A stretch of 39,547 nt of DNA from positions 1 to 39,547 of the IMG/VR virus record IMGVR_UViG_3300046001_010713, one strand, 5' to 3'. This document shows, one piece after another, positions 16,443 to 25,781 of the stretch (within the stretch, counting starts at the first letter, position 1; the number at the start of each line of letters is the position of its first letter). The notes below the pieces were generated by a model. It saw only the letters and a program-made list of their open reading frames with translations. It ran no database searches and was not told the origin of the DNA. The position numbers and the translations under genes were made by a program. This stretch comes from a virus.

Positions 16443-17105
16443 TTAAGAATTTGTTTTTGTTATAGTTAACGGAATAGTAATTCTAGCACCACTATCTCTA
16501 CCTAATACTGTAATTGTAGTTGATATTTGAGTTAAACTAGAACCAAACAATGTATTAATTGTAGTACCAGTTAATGTGAATGAAGTACCAATTAAAGTTT
16601 GGCTTACAGATGAACCAAGTGTTTGAGTAACACCAGTTGCTGTAACTTCAGCACCTGCAACACCAGTTGAAGAGAATGTAGATAAGAATCTAACATCAGC
16701 TACTGTTATGGCATATCCATTGGCTTCAAAAGTACTTGTAGCACCTAAGTAGTTCAATGTTTGTGGAGTAATTGTAATTGTTGAACCTTGTCTTAAATTA
16801 ATTGCATTGTATCCTACACTAATTACTGGTAACTTAGCAGTACCTCTTGGTAATGTTACTAGCTTAAAGATCATGATTTGTGTATCATCTGGGAAAGCTT
16901 CAATTAAAGGCATTGCCTCAATAGCTTGACCATAAAATGCAGACCCTGATGGATGTTGAGGGTTATACAAAGTATAGTCAACTTCATCGTCTGCTAATGA
17001 AAACTGTGTGATTTGGAACGACCCGTCGTTGCGAGCCATTAATTCCCTACCTTTAGCTGTTAAAACTGCATCAATTGTTACAGTATTGTTATTTAAAATA
17101 GCCAT
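16443..17105 (-). CDS. Phage structural protein
   Basis: 220 residues. The N-terminal third (VDAVLT-like: TIDAVLTAKGRELMARNDG, then SFQITQFSLADDEVDYTLYN) is a conserved signature of virion proteins in Bacteroidota and some other environmental phages. The C-terminal half is a Thr/Ser-rich beta region. It is the first gene of an operon reading into the giant repeat gene. A tail role is inferred from the neighbourhood. Confidence 0.8.
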   Translation of the reverse strand: MAILNNNTVTIDAVLTAKGRELMARNDGSFQITQFSLADDEVDYTLYNPQHPSGSAFYGQAIEAMPLIEAFPDDTQIMIFKLVTLPRGTAKLPVISVGYNAINLRQGSTITITPQTLNYLGATSTFEANGYAITVADVRFLSTFSSTGVAGAEVTATGVTQTLGSSVSQTLIGTSFTLTGTTINTLFGSSLTQISTTITVLGRDSGARITIPLTITKTNS

Positions 17106-17125
17106 TCTTTTAATGTATTTTGATT

Positions 17126-17133
17126 ATAAATAT
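17126..17133 (-). promoter_or_regulatory. Candidate late promoter element
   Basis: ATATTTAT on the coding strand, 20 bases before the ATG at 17105, in a 48-base gap between structural genes. Confidence 0.4.
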
Positions 17134-17153
17134 TTAATTCTTGTGGATCTAGA

Positions 17154-20100
17154 TTATGTAGTTACACCAACTCCAACGTCTACTAACTGTTGATTTACGT
17201 TTCTATTTATGGTATCTATGTTAGCCATTACTGCTGGGCTAATGTTTTGTGGAATTATATAGCCATATGATGTTTTTCCTTCTGGTTTTGGAAAATCAAG
17301 TATTACACTTGTTTCATCTATAATGCGTTTTATAAATAAAATTTTATAATATTGACTACATAAATTTCCAAAATAACCATCTATATCTTCATAAGTAACA
17401 AAGTATATAAATGATGTATTATTAGGACCAGCTACTGTAACTACACTTTTAACAGTATATTCTAGAATAGGACCGTTTGCGTTTGTGATTTGTATTACTA
17501 TCTTATCGTTTGGTTCTAAAGAGAATGGATAGAAAATATCACCATAATCTTCATACAAACTACCATAAGAAGCAGATACTTGAGAATCTAAAGGATTAAA
17601 GAATAAAGAAGGTCCATAAAAATTAGATAAATTATTATTTAAGTAAAAAGCATTTTGTGTTTGGTCTACACATACTTCTATATTATTAGCAATTAAATTT
17701 CCATTTGTAGGAACCACTTTAATGGATCCATAAGGATTTAAATAAGCCTGAGAAACACCACCAGAATCAATAAAAAATCTAAATTCCACTTTATCCCCAG
17801 GATTTACAGACCCCGTTGTATTTATATCTATTGATCTTCTAAATAAAAATGATTGATTTGCATTTCCCGTTACTGGAATAGAATCTATATTAGTATAATA
17901 TGTTATGTTAAAAATATTACCCATAGTAGGAATAGTAGGTAACTCTACCCAAATTATTCCTAAATAAACAAACTGATCATCTCCAAAACTTGGTACATAT
18001 ATCCTACCAGTTACGTCATATGCTCTAAATGTTTTATCACCTCCTGTAATAGAAATAGTATTTACAACTTGTCCAAAAACATTCACTTGACGTATGTCAT
18101 ATCCGTTAAGTAAAATAATATCAAAGACATCTTGGCTTGGAGTAAATGAATATTGATTATATCCATTTGGTAAATTTTCTAAAACAGCATTATAATATCC
18201 ACCTTGATAAGCAACCGTTTGTTTATTTTGATCTAAAAGAGTATAAGTACCTGTTGAACTACTTAACCACAATTCCATACTAGCTGTAAAAGTATTAGCA
18301 GGATTTATTATAGAAGCGGTTGTTTGGATATTAAAATCATAAGTAAATTGATAAATACCTTCAGCTGGTATTTGATAATATGAAGATGTTGAGTTAAAAG
18401 AAGTGCCACCAGGACCAGAACCTGTAAAGAAGTATCCTCCAAAACTAGTATTTGATCCTGTTATATTAAATAAATTCCACACTTCTTGCATATTAACAGT
18501 ACCAGCAGCAGAATAACTTGATGACACATAAGGGGAACCAAGTTGCCCCACAGGCACTAAACTTCCTGAAGAAGCAAAAACAGTAAAGTAACGGTTAACT
18601 ATGTTTGAAGAACTACCTACTACAGAATTAAACACAGCAGATGCTGTCCAGTTTGCTGGGGCTGATTCTGAACCATAGGCATAAAATATTGGGAAATAAC
18701 TATACCCACTTTCTGCTATAAGTTTATTTCCGTTAGTTTGAATTTGATTTCCAAATTTCTTAGGATCAAATAACGATACATTTAAAAAGTCTCCTGTTTC
18801 AAATGTATTTTGAACTTCCTCCCAGTTTCTATTACGTAAGTTTAATTCTGTTAAACTACCACTTTCATTTACAAGGTATTTTAAAGTAGCATTAGTTTTA
18901 TAGGGTAAATAACGGTTTTCTACCACTTCAGTAAATAAACCTAATTTTTTAACATTATAATTAATTACTGGGGATTGGCCATATGAGTTATCTCCCACAG
19001 ACCATGTATTAAATTGTCTTCCATATAATTGAACACCACTATATCTAGGACGTGTATATGCTGTTAAACTTAAATATGAATCTTGTAATTCAACAGATCC
19101 ACTAATTGAATATGAGGTAAAGTTTCTTCCTAAAGCATCTGTAGATAAAATAGGTATTAATTTTTTTCTATACTCTGATGTTAAACTTACGTCAACATTA
19201 TTTTGTAATACGTTAAAGTCAGAATTTAAAAAGAAGTTTTCTGGTCTAGGTGAATCATAATTTAATACGAAATCCGTATTTCCACTTATAAATCCTGGAG
19301 GAATATATCCAATAGTATTGTCTACTAAAAATGGATTTCTATTATTTTCCTGAAAAACTAAATAAGTATCAAGAGAAGAACCAGGTATATTACCATTATA
19401 ATAATCTGCTTTGTCTCCTGCTAAATAATAATAGTACGGATCATAAACAGGTTCTAATGAAGCACTTTCTGGTGTAGCGGAAAATTCATTTGTTCTAAAG
19501 AATAAAGGTTGGTATTGAGCAACTTTAGGCCTTTCAAGTACAGGGGATTTAATAGAAACACCTGTCCAAGTATTACCTCTAGCAGGTGTAAAATCTTTGA
19601 CCATTTTAAATAATGAATTGTCAAAGAATTGTATTAATCTTATAAACCCACCATAATCAAATGGTTCATTAAATGTTTGTCCAAACCAGTATTCACGTTC
19701 ATATGATAATGAAGGATATGTATTTAATTGTAAATCTCTTGGGTCTCCAATATAATCATCTAATATCCAATTAGGATTAATAGCAACAATTGAAGCTGAT
19801 ACGGCGGCATCAATTTGTGTTTCTGGTGAAAACGAAACATCAATAAAATGTAAATCTTGGCTTTTAACAGCTCTAGATGATGTAGGTGATGTTTCTAATC
19901 GTTTGATTGGAGATAATACACTACCTGTAATGATATTTGAACCAATATTAATTTTATCTGTAGTATATCCTTTTAATTCTTGAGAATCAGTCATTCCACC
20001 ATATTCCTTAATAGGAAGAATAGAACCTGTAATGCCAAATAATGTAATTAATCCTTCTAAACCACCATGTGCTCCTTTAGCTTTAAATAAATAAGGAAGA

Positions 20101-21749
20101 TTATGGTATAAACGTTTGTAAGAATCTAATGTTAAATCTTTTCTTGGAACGTTGTTTAAGAAACTACTTGATGGTGAATAATCACCATTAAAGTCAACAC
20201 TACCACTATATCCACCCACTTGGTAATCCAACACAGTTTGATCACCTTGCGAGTTATATAATTTCATTCCAAATGATTGTAACCAATCATATACTAAATC
20301 TTGAGAAATACCTCTATTAAGATTATTGTTATTATCCCAAAGGTCTGTTAATTTATCAATATAGATCCAAACATTATCAAAATATTGACCTATCATATTG
20401 ACAAATGTCAAATATGGGAGATAATTAGAAGGATCGTCTGTAATATAAGACGGAATTGATCCTAATAAAATATCTTTATTATTAATATCATAAGCAACTG
20501 CTACTTCAGAAGCACTAAAAAACCAATTCTGTGCTGTTGATGATGCTGATGGGTATAATGTGTATGGTTGTGTAGAATTAGTTTTAGGATAAGGAGCAAT
20601 ATTGTATTCAAAGAATGATCCTGTTTCTAAAGTATATTCTACAATAGAAGATGTTAATGAACTTGAAGTATAATATAAGTAATACTCAAACCCATCAAAC
20701 TTAGAAATTATTTCATTTATACTTGAACTAGCTCTAGTTACGGAAGAAACTAATGATGGATTACTAGCTGTTAAAGGAGAATTATTGTTAATTTCTGCTT
20801 GATAAGAGGTAATTTCACCTATTTTATACATGAAATTATACACCCTATTTTCAGCAGAACTGTAATGTATAAAGTCGTTTAAAACACTAAAATCTATATT
20901 AATATTAGTATTCTGGTTGTTAATTACATTTAAAACAACTTGATAATAAGATCCTGTAAGTGAAGAAACAAGTTGATTGTAATTATTATAAGGTGTAGGA
21001 ACTACATTTTTTAATTCTAAATCAATATCAAAGTTAGGTCCTTTTAATCTAGGTTGAGGTGGAGGAGTAATTAATTTGTCTAAATTAAGATCAAATATAT
21101 AAGGATTAACTATTTCCTCTACAACCCAAAATGTATCTTTTAAAGCAATATTGTTAGGAAGTGGATTAGCTAATTTAAATAATATACTAGCATTTCCATC
21201 ACTATCAACATCACTTACTGCATTAACGGCTATTGATTGGTTATTACTTCCAAAGTTTAATATTACATAGTAATAGTAAGGAACAGTAGCTTGTCTTTGA
21301 GTAAAACTTGAAACTATTGAAAGTAATTGATCATTCGTTAAGATGGTCGAATTTACTCTTACTTCAGTTCTATCGGTAGAAATCTGCTGGATAAATAGCT
21401 GGTTACTAAAAGGTTCACCTGATATTTTTCTAAAGAAATTATATCTAGTGGTTACTTCACCTGATTCATATCCTAAATTTCTAATATCTTGAATAGGGTC
21501 TATTTCAAGAACAGGAAGTAAACTTTGAGAATACCCAACATTAGAAGGTAACTTATATGATTGATAATTATAGTTTGTATTTAATACACTACCTCCAAGA
21601 TCAAAAACATAAAACTCAATATAATCGTTAGAAGCACCAAACGTTTCTTGTTGTACACTAGGAAGTAATAATCTTTCATCCTGTAGTGGATAACGATTAA
21701 TTATGTCTGTATTAAGAACTTCGCCTACTATAGTAATATTAGATGCCAT
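17154..21749 (-). CDS. Very large tail/baseplate structural protein
   Basis: 1531 residues. It is rich in Asn, Ser, Tyr and beta strands throughout. The N-terminal part (MASNITIVGEVLNTDIINRY) leads to long beta stretches. A more helical, conserved region at about 480-580 (LTDLWDNNNNLNRGISQDLV; RKDLTLDSYKRLYHNLPYLF; KGAHGGLEGLITLFGITGS) looks like the helical core of P2 gpI-type baseplate proteins, although I am not certain. The C-terminal 400 residues look like carbohydrate-binding beta domains. It overlaps the preceding gene by 11 bases. Baseplate-to-fibre attachment is the most likely role. Confidence 0.75.
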   Translation of the reverse strand: MASNITIVGEVLNTDIINRYPLQDERLLLPSVQQETFGASNDYIEFYVFDLGGSVLNTNYNYQSYKLPSNVGYSQSLLPVLEIDPIQDIRNLGYESGEVTTRYNFFRKISGEPFSNQLFIQQISTDRTEVRVNSTILTNDQLLSIVSSFTQRQATVPYYYYVILNFGSNNQSIAVNAVSDVDSDGNASILFKLANPLPNNIALKDTFWVVEEIVNPYIFDLNLDKLITPPPQPRLKGPNFDIDLELKNVVPTPYNNYNQLVSSLTGSYYQVVLNVINNQNTNINIDFSVLNDFIHYSSAENRVYNFMYKIGEITSYQAEINNNSPLTASNPSLVSSVTRASSSINEIISKFDGFEYYLYYTSSSLTSSIVEYTLETGSFFEYNIAPYPKTNSTQPYTLYPSASSTAQNWFFSASEVAVAYDINNKDILLGSIPSYITDDPSNYLPYLTFVNMIGQYFDNVWIYIDKLTDLWDNNNNLNRGISQDLVYDWLQSFGMKLYNSQGDQTVLDYQVGGYSGSVDFNGDYSPSSSFLNNVPRKDLTLDSYKRLYHNLPYLFKAKGAHGGLEGLITLFGITGSILPIKEYGGMTDSQELKGYTTDKINIGSNIITGSVLSPIKRLETSPTSSRAVKSQDLHFIDVSFSPETQIDAAVSASIVAINPNWILDDYIGDPRDLQLNTYPSLSYEREYWFGQTFNEPFDYGGFIRLIQFFDNSLFKMVKDFTPARGNTWTGVSIKSPVLERPKVAQYQPLFFRTNEFSATPESASLEPVYDPYYYYLAGDKADYYNGNIPGSSLDTYLVFQENNRNPFLVDNTIGYIPPGFISGNTDFVLNYDSPRPENFFLNSDFNVLQNNVDVSLTSEYRKKLIPILSTDALGRNFTSYSISGSVELQDSYLSLTAYTRPRYSGVQLYGRQFNTWSVGDNSYGQSPVINYNVKKLGLFTEVVENRYLPYKTNATLKYLVNESGSLTELNLRNRNWEEVQNTFETGDFLNVSLFDPKKFGNQIQTNGNKLIAESGYSYFPIFYAYGSESAPANWTASAVFNSVVGSSSNIVNRYFTVFASSGSLVPVGQLGSPYVSSSYSAAGTVNMQEVWNLFNITGSNTSFGGYFFTGSGPGGTSFNSTSSYYQIPAEGIYQFTYDFNIQTTASIINPANTFTASMELWLSSSTGTYTLLDQNKQTVAYQGGYYNAVLENLPNGYNQYSFTPSQDVFDIILLNGYDIRQVNVFGQVVNTISITGGDKTFRAYDVTGRIYVPSFGDDQFVYLGIIWVELPTIPTMGNIFNITYYTNIDSIPVTGNANQSFLFRRSIDINTTGSVNPGDKVEFRFFIDSGGVSQAYLNPYGSIKVVPTNGNLIANNIEVCVDQTQNAFYLNNNLSNFYGPSLFFNPLDSQVSASYGSLYEDYGDIFYPFSLEPNDKIVIQITNANGPILEYTVKSVVTVAGPNNTSFIYFVTYEDIDGYFGNLCSQYYKILFIKRIIDETSVILDFPKPEGKTSYGYIIPQNISPAVMANIDTINRNVNQQLVDVGVGVTT

Positions 21750-22092
21750 TATTTGCTAGTTGTTGTGTTAAATTTGCATTTTGGGTTTCTGCGTCTAATA
21801 ATTGTTGTCTTAAATCAGTTATTTCTTGTAGTAAAGCTTGAACATCAACATCCTCAGCAAAAGTAACACCTAAATATTCTGCTTCTCTGTTTAATATATA
21901 AGTGTGTGAATTGATTTCTCCTTCTCTAGGTATCTCAAAAAATAACTCATCATATAAAGCAAAAAATTCATCTATTGTTATTTCAGGAACCGTTGGTTCT
22001 GTAACACCTAATTCTCTAAATTGTGTGTCTATAACTTTAGAGAATCTATTCTTGTCGTATATTGCACGTCTAACAGGAATATTTTCTGCCAT
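21739..22092 (-). CDS. Hypothetical tail-module protein with C-terminal coiled coil
   Basis: 117 residues. The first half (MAENIPVRRAIYDKNRFSKV) is charged and helical. The last 35 residues are a Gln/Leu heptad coiled coil (LLQEITDLRQQLLDAETQNA). Its ATG shares one base with the stop of the upstream gene and it overlaps the downstream gene, so it is translated in a coupled block of baseplate-region proteins. Possibly a trimerising or adaptor protein. Confidence 0.7.
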   Translation of the reverse strand: MAENIPVRRAIYDKNRFSKVIDTQFRELGVTEPTVPEITIDEFFALYDELFFEIPREGEINSHTYILNREAEYLGVTFAEDVDVQALLQEITDLRQQLLDAETQNANLTQQLANNGI

Positions 22093-23180
22093 TATTTATT
22101 TATTTTAAATGTATATTGATTATCAAATACCATTGTAGATCCATTAGAAAAAGTAGATTTAATTAATATCTTATAAAGTCTTTCAGGTTGAAGACCATTC
22201 ATATATAAATTAAAATAGTTTCCGTTTGGATCACAACTTACTTTAGTGTAGTTAACATCATAGTCTATAACATAATCTCCTGTATCTACGTCTTGAAGAG
22301 CATAATAAGAGGCAGATGGTAAAGCACTATTTAAAGTATAAACAGATACTGTTGTAAATTGTCTTGCAGGGTATATAGGTCTAGCGTTTACTCTAAACTG
22401 ATATTTGGTATCTCTATCATATTGGCCTATATTATTCCCTACAGTAACTGTGGTATTATTATTAGATAATACAGCTAAAGAACCAGTATTGTATACACTA
22501 TCATTCCACCTAATTTCAAGTTGTGGAGGATAAATAGTATGGGTATCTTTAGAAAAGAATTTTAATGAATAAGATGATGAAGGATTAAATTCATATCCTG
22601 ATTCCATTCTAACTAGGAAACCATCATTTTTAACATTTAGATTATTAAAATTACCTACAATATCAGTAACTTCAATATCTGTATCTTTTGTACTATTAAT
22701 AGCAAAAGATTGAGAATCTTCAAACAATGTGTACCATGTTGCTCCTCCAGGGCTATCGTTTTGAAACGATGCCGTAGTATCAGCAGCAAAACTAGAAGTA
22801 CGCCAATTATTAGTACTATTTCTTTGTTTCCATGTACAATCTGTTGTTACCGATGGATCATATAAAAATCTACCTGTACCTACTTCCCAAGATTGAGAAA
22901 CAGGATTAACAAATAATGTGTAATTATCTGGCAATTCAGTACCATCAGCAACGAATAATTTTAAAAATGCTTTGTAGTTCCCGGGACCACCAGCTTTAAC
23001 AATAGTTTCTTGAATTTCTGAAAGAGGGAATTGAACTAGAATTCGTGATACCTGCGCATCGTTATTAGAAGATGATGGTTCATTTTGAATTTCTAATATT
23101 TGATCAAGCCCCGTATTCATTAGGGGATATGCGGAGTAAATAGTAGTGTCCTTTTCAGGATATATTTTATAGATGGCCAT
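22092..23180 (-). CDS. Structural protein with DNRLRE-like beta domain
   Basis: 362 residues. The N-terminus (MAIYKIYPEKDTTIYSAYPL, NTGLDQILEI, then RILVQFPLSEI) follows the pattern of DNRLRE-type beta-sandwich domains (KDTTIYS, N.G..., LV.F). The C-terminal half (QYDRDTKYQFRVNARPIYPA) resembles a fibronectin- or immunoglobulin-like module. Its position between gp6 and the 1531-residue protein suggests a baseplate periphery or fibre-connector role, where T4 carries gp7 to gp10. Confidence 0.75.
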   Translation of the reverse strand: MAIYKIYPEKDTTIYSAYPLMNTGLDQILEIQNEPSSSNNDAQVSRILVQFPLSEIQETIVKAGGPGNYKAFLKLFVADGTELPDNYTLFVNPVSQSWEVGTGRFLYDPSVTTDCTWKQRNSTNNWRTSSFAADTTASFQNDSPGGATWYTLFEDSQSFAINSTKDTDIEVTDIVGNFNNLNVKNDGFLVRMESGYEFNPSSSYSLKFFSKDTHTIYPPQLEIRWNDSVYNTGSLAVLSNNNTTVTVGNNIGQYDRDTKYQFRVNARPIYPARQFTTVSVYTLNSALPSASYYALQDVDTGDYVIDYDVNYTKVSCDPNGNYFNLYMNGLQPERLYKILIKSTFSNGSTMVFDNQYTFKINK

Positions 23181-23197
23181 CTATTAATTTATTTACA

Positions 23198-23205
23198 ATA
23201 AATAT
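23198..23205 (-). promoter_or_regulatory. Candidate late promoter element
   Basis: TATATTTAT on the coding strand, 17 bases before the ATG at 23180, in the 32-base gap after the gp6-like gene. Confidence 0.4.
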
Positions 23206-23212
23206 AGAATTA

Positions 23213-25027
23213 TTAGAAAGTTACAACTCTACCTTGGATATCCAAGTCAGGGAATCTAACCTCAAATATAGATGGATCTAACGAAGGATACAAAATATCA
23301 TTTCTAATAGCACCCTGTACGTCATAACTGTATGGAGAATAATTACCTCCTGAAAGATTTGTAAAGCTAAACTTTACAACTGACTGTACACCTTTAATTT
23401 GTAATAAAAGACCAGCAACATCTGATATAATAACTGGCTGGTTAATTTGCCATTTATCTATATCAAAGTAGTCTTGTAGTGCTAAAATACAATCAGATAA
23501 TATTTGTTGGTTACTTAACCCTGGAATAACTGTTATATCAAAGTTAATACCTATATTAATGTAAAAGGCATCTTTGATAGTAATAGCATCTGTAACCATT
23601 CTAAATGGTTGTAAGTATTCCTTTAAATTAGTTTTAAGATCAAGTGTAGCGTTTTCTAATTGTTTATTATCATTATAAGCTAAAATATACATTGATAAAG
23701 CAAGCGGGTTATTATCAATTAATGGGTCATTACCTGCTTGAACCGATAAAGCGGATGCTTGTTCTACGTATACTTTAGCAATAGTACCAAATTGGGATGG
23801 CATACTTAAAGCACGAGTCATATAATCGTCTTTAGTTACTGATCTCAATTGGGCTGAAAATGCATTTAATGTATTCAAACGAATTTCTTCTACTGTATCT
23901 CCTCCTCTACCACCACTTGAAGGTATTGGATTAGTACAAACTAATGTAGTTAAAGAAGTATTTGTATTAGCAGGGTTTGTAGCTGTTATACCTGCTGTTG
24001 ATAATATTTGTATAATATCTCCTGCTGGTAAATTAGACTCAACACCTCCTCCTACTGTGTATTGAACATATAAACTAATATTAGCAGGTACAGTACCATA
24101 CTGTTTAGTATAGAACACAGCAGCCTGATTGTAATTATTTACTAGGTCAGATGTATCTGCTGGTGGTATTAATCCAAGTTGAATTGTATTTGGGTTTGGA
24201 ATAATAACATCATCAGGATCATTTACATACATTCCTGAACCAAACTGTAATTCTACAATATCGTCTGTTTTAATTCTTGTAACATAACGATTTGGTGTTT
24301 GTAATAAACTTAATAAATAAGGAACTTTATCAATATTAGCTCCCGTATTAACAGTTTTATTAATGATATTAGATTGAGCTAAATAAGGTACTTCATACCA
24401 TACACTACTATCACTTCCTGTTACTTGTAATACCTGTAAAAAGTTAGGTTCATTTAATTCAACTGAAGTGAACTTAACAGGTGCTCCAAAAGTAAAATTT
24501 GTACTTTTAATTTCAGCAGAAATTGCTCTTGTAGATTTTTTAAATAGATAATTACTTGCATTAAACAAACTAATTTCTACAGATCCAGTATCATTAAAAT
24601 CTACTCTATCAACTGTTAAAAATTTAATACCTGTAGATACAGAAGCAAGTTGTGTATTTTCTGGGATTGTTAATGCATAGCTTAAATCAGGTTGACCTGC
24701 TACAATAGGTACTCTTTGGTAAAAGTCAATTGTAGTAACAGCAGCATAAGATGTTTTAGGGCGGTATCCTAATGAATAGGCCATGTTTAACAAATTCTGT
24801 TTTTCAACAGCCGTTAAAACAAAGTTTTCTTGAATTTGGGTATCAGTATAAAACGATAATACATCACCAACATAAGCAGCCATTTCAATAAACATCGTAC
24901 CAGGGGATGCTTCTGAAAAGTCTGTATAAGTGTTTGGGAAATAATTTTTTGCAAACTCAATAAGGGAAGCCTTAAATTGAGTAAAATTCTTATTTAAATA
25001 TGATATGTTTTTATTATTGTTTGCCAT
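23213..25027 (-). CDS. gp6: Baseplate wedge protein, T4 gp6-like (baseplate J family)
   Basis: 604 residues, near the 660 of T4 gp6. The N-terminal signature FKASLIEFAKNYFPNTYTDF, SPGTMFIEMAAYVGDVLSFY, then NLLNMAYSLGYRPKTS is typical of gp6 proteins of T4-like phages. The C-terminal third (GRGGDTVEEIRLNTLNAFSA, then RSVTKDDYMTRAL) matches the baseplate J core. In T4, gp6 dimers link neighbouring wedges into the ring that opens at sheath contraction. It shares one base with the gp25-like gene and is translated with it. Confidence 0.93.
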   Translation of the reverse strand: MANNNKNISYLNKNFTQFKASLIEFAKNYFPNTYTDFSEASPGTMFIEMAAYVGDVLSFYTDTQIQENFVLTAVEKQNLLNMAYSLGYRPKTSYAAVTTIDFYQRVPIVAGQPDLSYALTIPENTQLASVSTGIKFLTVDRVDFNDTGSVEISLFNASNYLFKKSTRAISAEIKSTNFTFGAPVKFTSVELNEPNFLQVLQVTGSDSSVWYEVPYLAQSNIINKTVNTGANIDKVPYLLSLLQTPNRYVTRIKTDDIVELQFGSGMYVNDPDDVIIPNPNTIQLGLIPPADTSDLVNNYNQAAVFYTKQYGTVPANISLYVQYTVGGGVESNLPAGDIIQILSTAGITATNPANTNTSLTTLVCTNPIPSSGGRGGDTVEEIRLNTLNAFSAQLRSVTKDDYMTRALSMPSQFGTIAKVYVEQASALSVQAGNDPLIDNNPLALSMYILAYNDNKQLENATLDLKTNLKEYLQPFRMVTDAITIKDAFYINIGINFDITVIPGLSNQQILSDCILALQDYFDIDKWQINQPVIISDVAGLLLQIKGVQSVVKFSFTNLSGGNYSPYSYDVQGAIRNDILYPSLDPSIFEVRFPDLDIQGRVVTF

Positions 25028-25443
25028 TACTCAAAATTAACTGTTACTGTGTCTGTTTGTCCTGAAATTAGAATTTGATATATTATTTTAATAACTAAAG
25101 AATTACTAACATTATTTGGTTCTTGTGTAAATTCTATATTATTAATTGATATTTCAGGAATATACACTTGAACACTGTCTCTAATACTATCTTCAATATC
25201 GCTAAAAGAGGCTTCAGTCATTGGGTTAAATAACTGAGATCTTAAAGTTGTTCCAAAATTAGGATTGTCAATCCTTTCACCTTGGGAGGTTAATATTAGA
25301 TTAATTAAATTATATTTCAATTGGTCTTTAGTTGAAAAAGTACTATAAAATACACCAGGAGCGTTAAACGGAAGTCTAACGCCTATTGCTGTGTTTCGCT
25401 GTAGATCTCTAGGATCAACTCTAGTACTTCTTACGTAAGCCAT
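25027..25443 (-). CDS. gp25: Baseplate wedge protein, gp25-like
   Basis: 138 residues, close to the 132 of T4 gp25. The family core is visible: NLILTSQGERIDNPNFGTTL, FNPMTEASFSDIEDSI, then YIPEISI. This GPW/gp25 fold forms part of the wedge core that binds gp6 and starts the sheath. It sits directly before gp6 and overlaps it by one base, an order common to contractile tails. Confidence 0.93.
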   Translation of the reverse strand: MAYVRSTRVDPRDLQRNTAIGVRLPFNAPGVFYSTFSTKDQLKYNLINLILTSQGERIDNPNFGTTLRSQLFNPMTEASFSDIEDSIRDSVQVYIPEISINNIEFTQEPNNVSNSLVIKIIYQILISGQTDTVTVNFE

Positions 25444-25769
25444 TATTGAACATTTCTAAAATTACTAACTTCACCTGGATTTTGTCTCATTTCTGCAGCA
25501 ACTTGAGCCAGCATGTTTTGGTAAACATTTTGTTTTTGAGCTGGTGTAGTTGGTTTGGCTTGTGGCGCTCCTTGCATTCCCATTTGATCCATCAAACTTT
25601 GACGGAAAGCAGCAGGGTTAACATTTTTAGTAGTTAAATTAACTGTAGGCCATTCCTCAGTAGCAGCTAATGATTCCTGGATTTTTTGTTTGCCGATATT
25701 GGCTAGTTCTTCTTTCAAAACTTCCCTAACGGCTTCTTTAATTAGATTTTTTAAGTCTTGTGTTTTCAT
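25443..25769 (-). CDS. Hypothetical protein with amphipathic N-terminal helix
   Basis: 108 residues. The N-terminus MKTQDLKNLIKEAVREVLKE is a strong amphipathic helix with an IxE site, similar in style to starts in the 0-3.3 kb block. The remainder is Gln/Pro-rich (GMQGAPQAKPTTPAQKQN). It shares one base with the gp25-like gene, so coupling with baseplate assembly is likely. The function is unknown. Confidence 0.7.
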   Translation of the reverse strand: MKTQDLKNLIKEAVREVLKEELANIGKQKIQESLAATEEWPTVNLTTKNVNPAAFRQSLMDQMGMQGAPQAKPTTPAQKQNVYQNMLAQVAAEMRQNPGEVSNFRNVQ

Positions 25770-25773
25770 ATCA

Positions 25774-25781
25774 ATAAATAT
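25774..25781 (-). promoter_or_regulatory. ATATTTAT element next to a start codon
   Basis: ATATTTAT on the coding strand, only four bases before the ATG at 25769 and overlapping the stop of the previous gene. The spacing is too short for a normal leader, so this copy may be coincidental or serve a leaderless transcript. Confidence 0.2.
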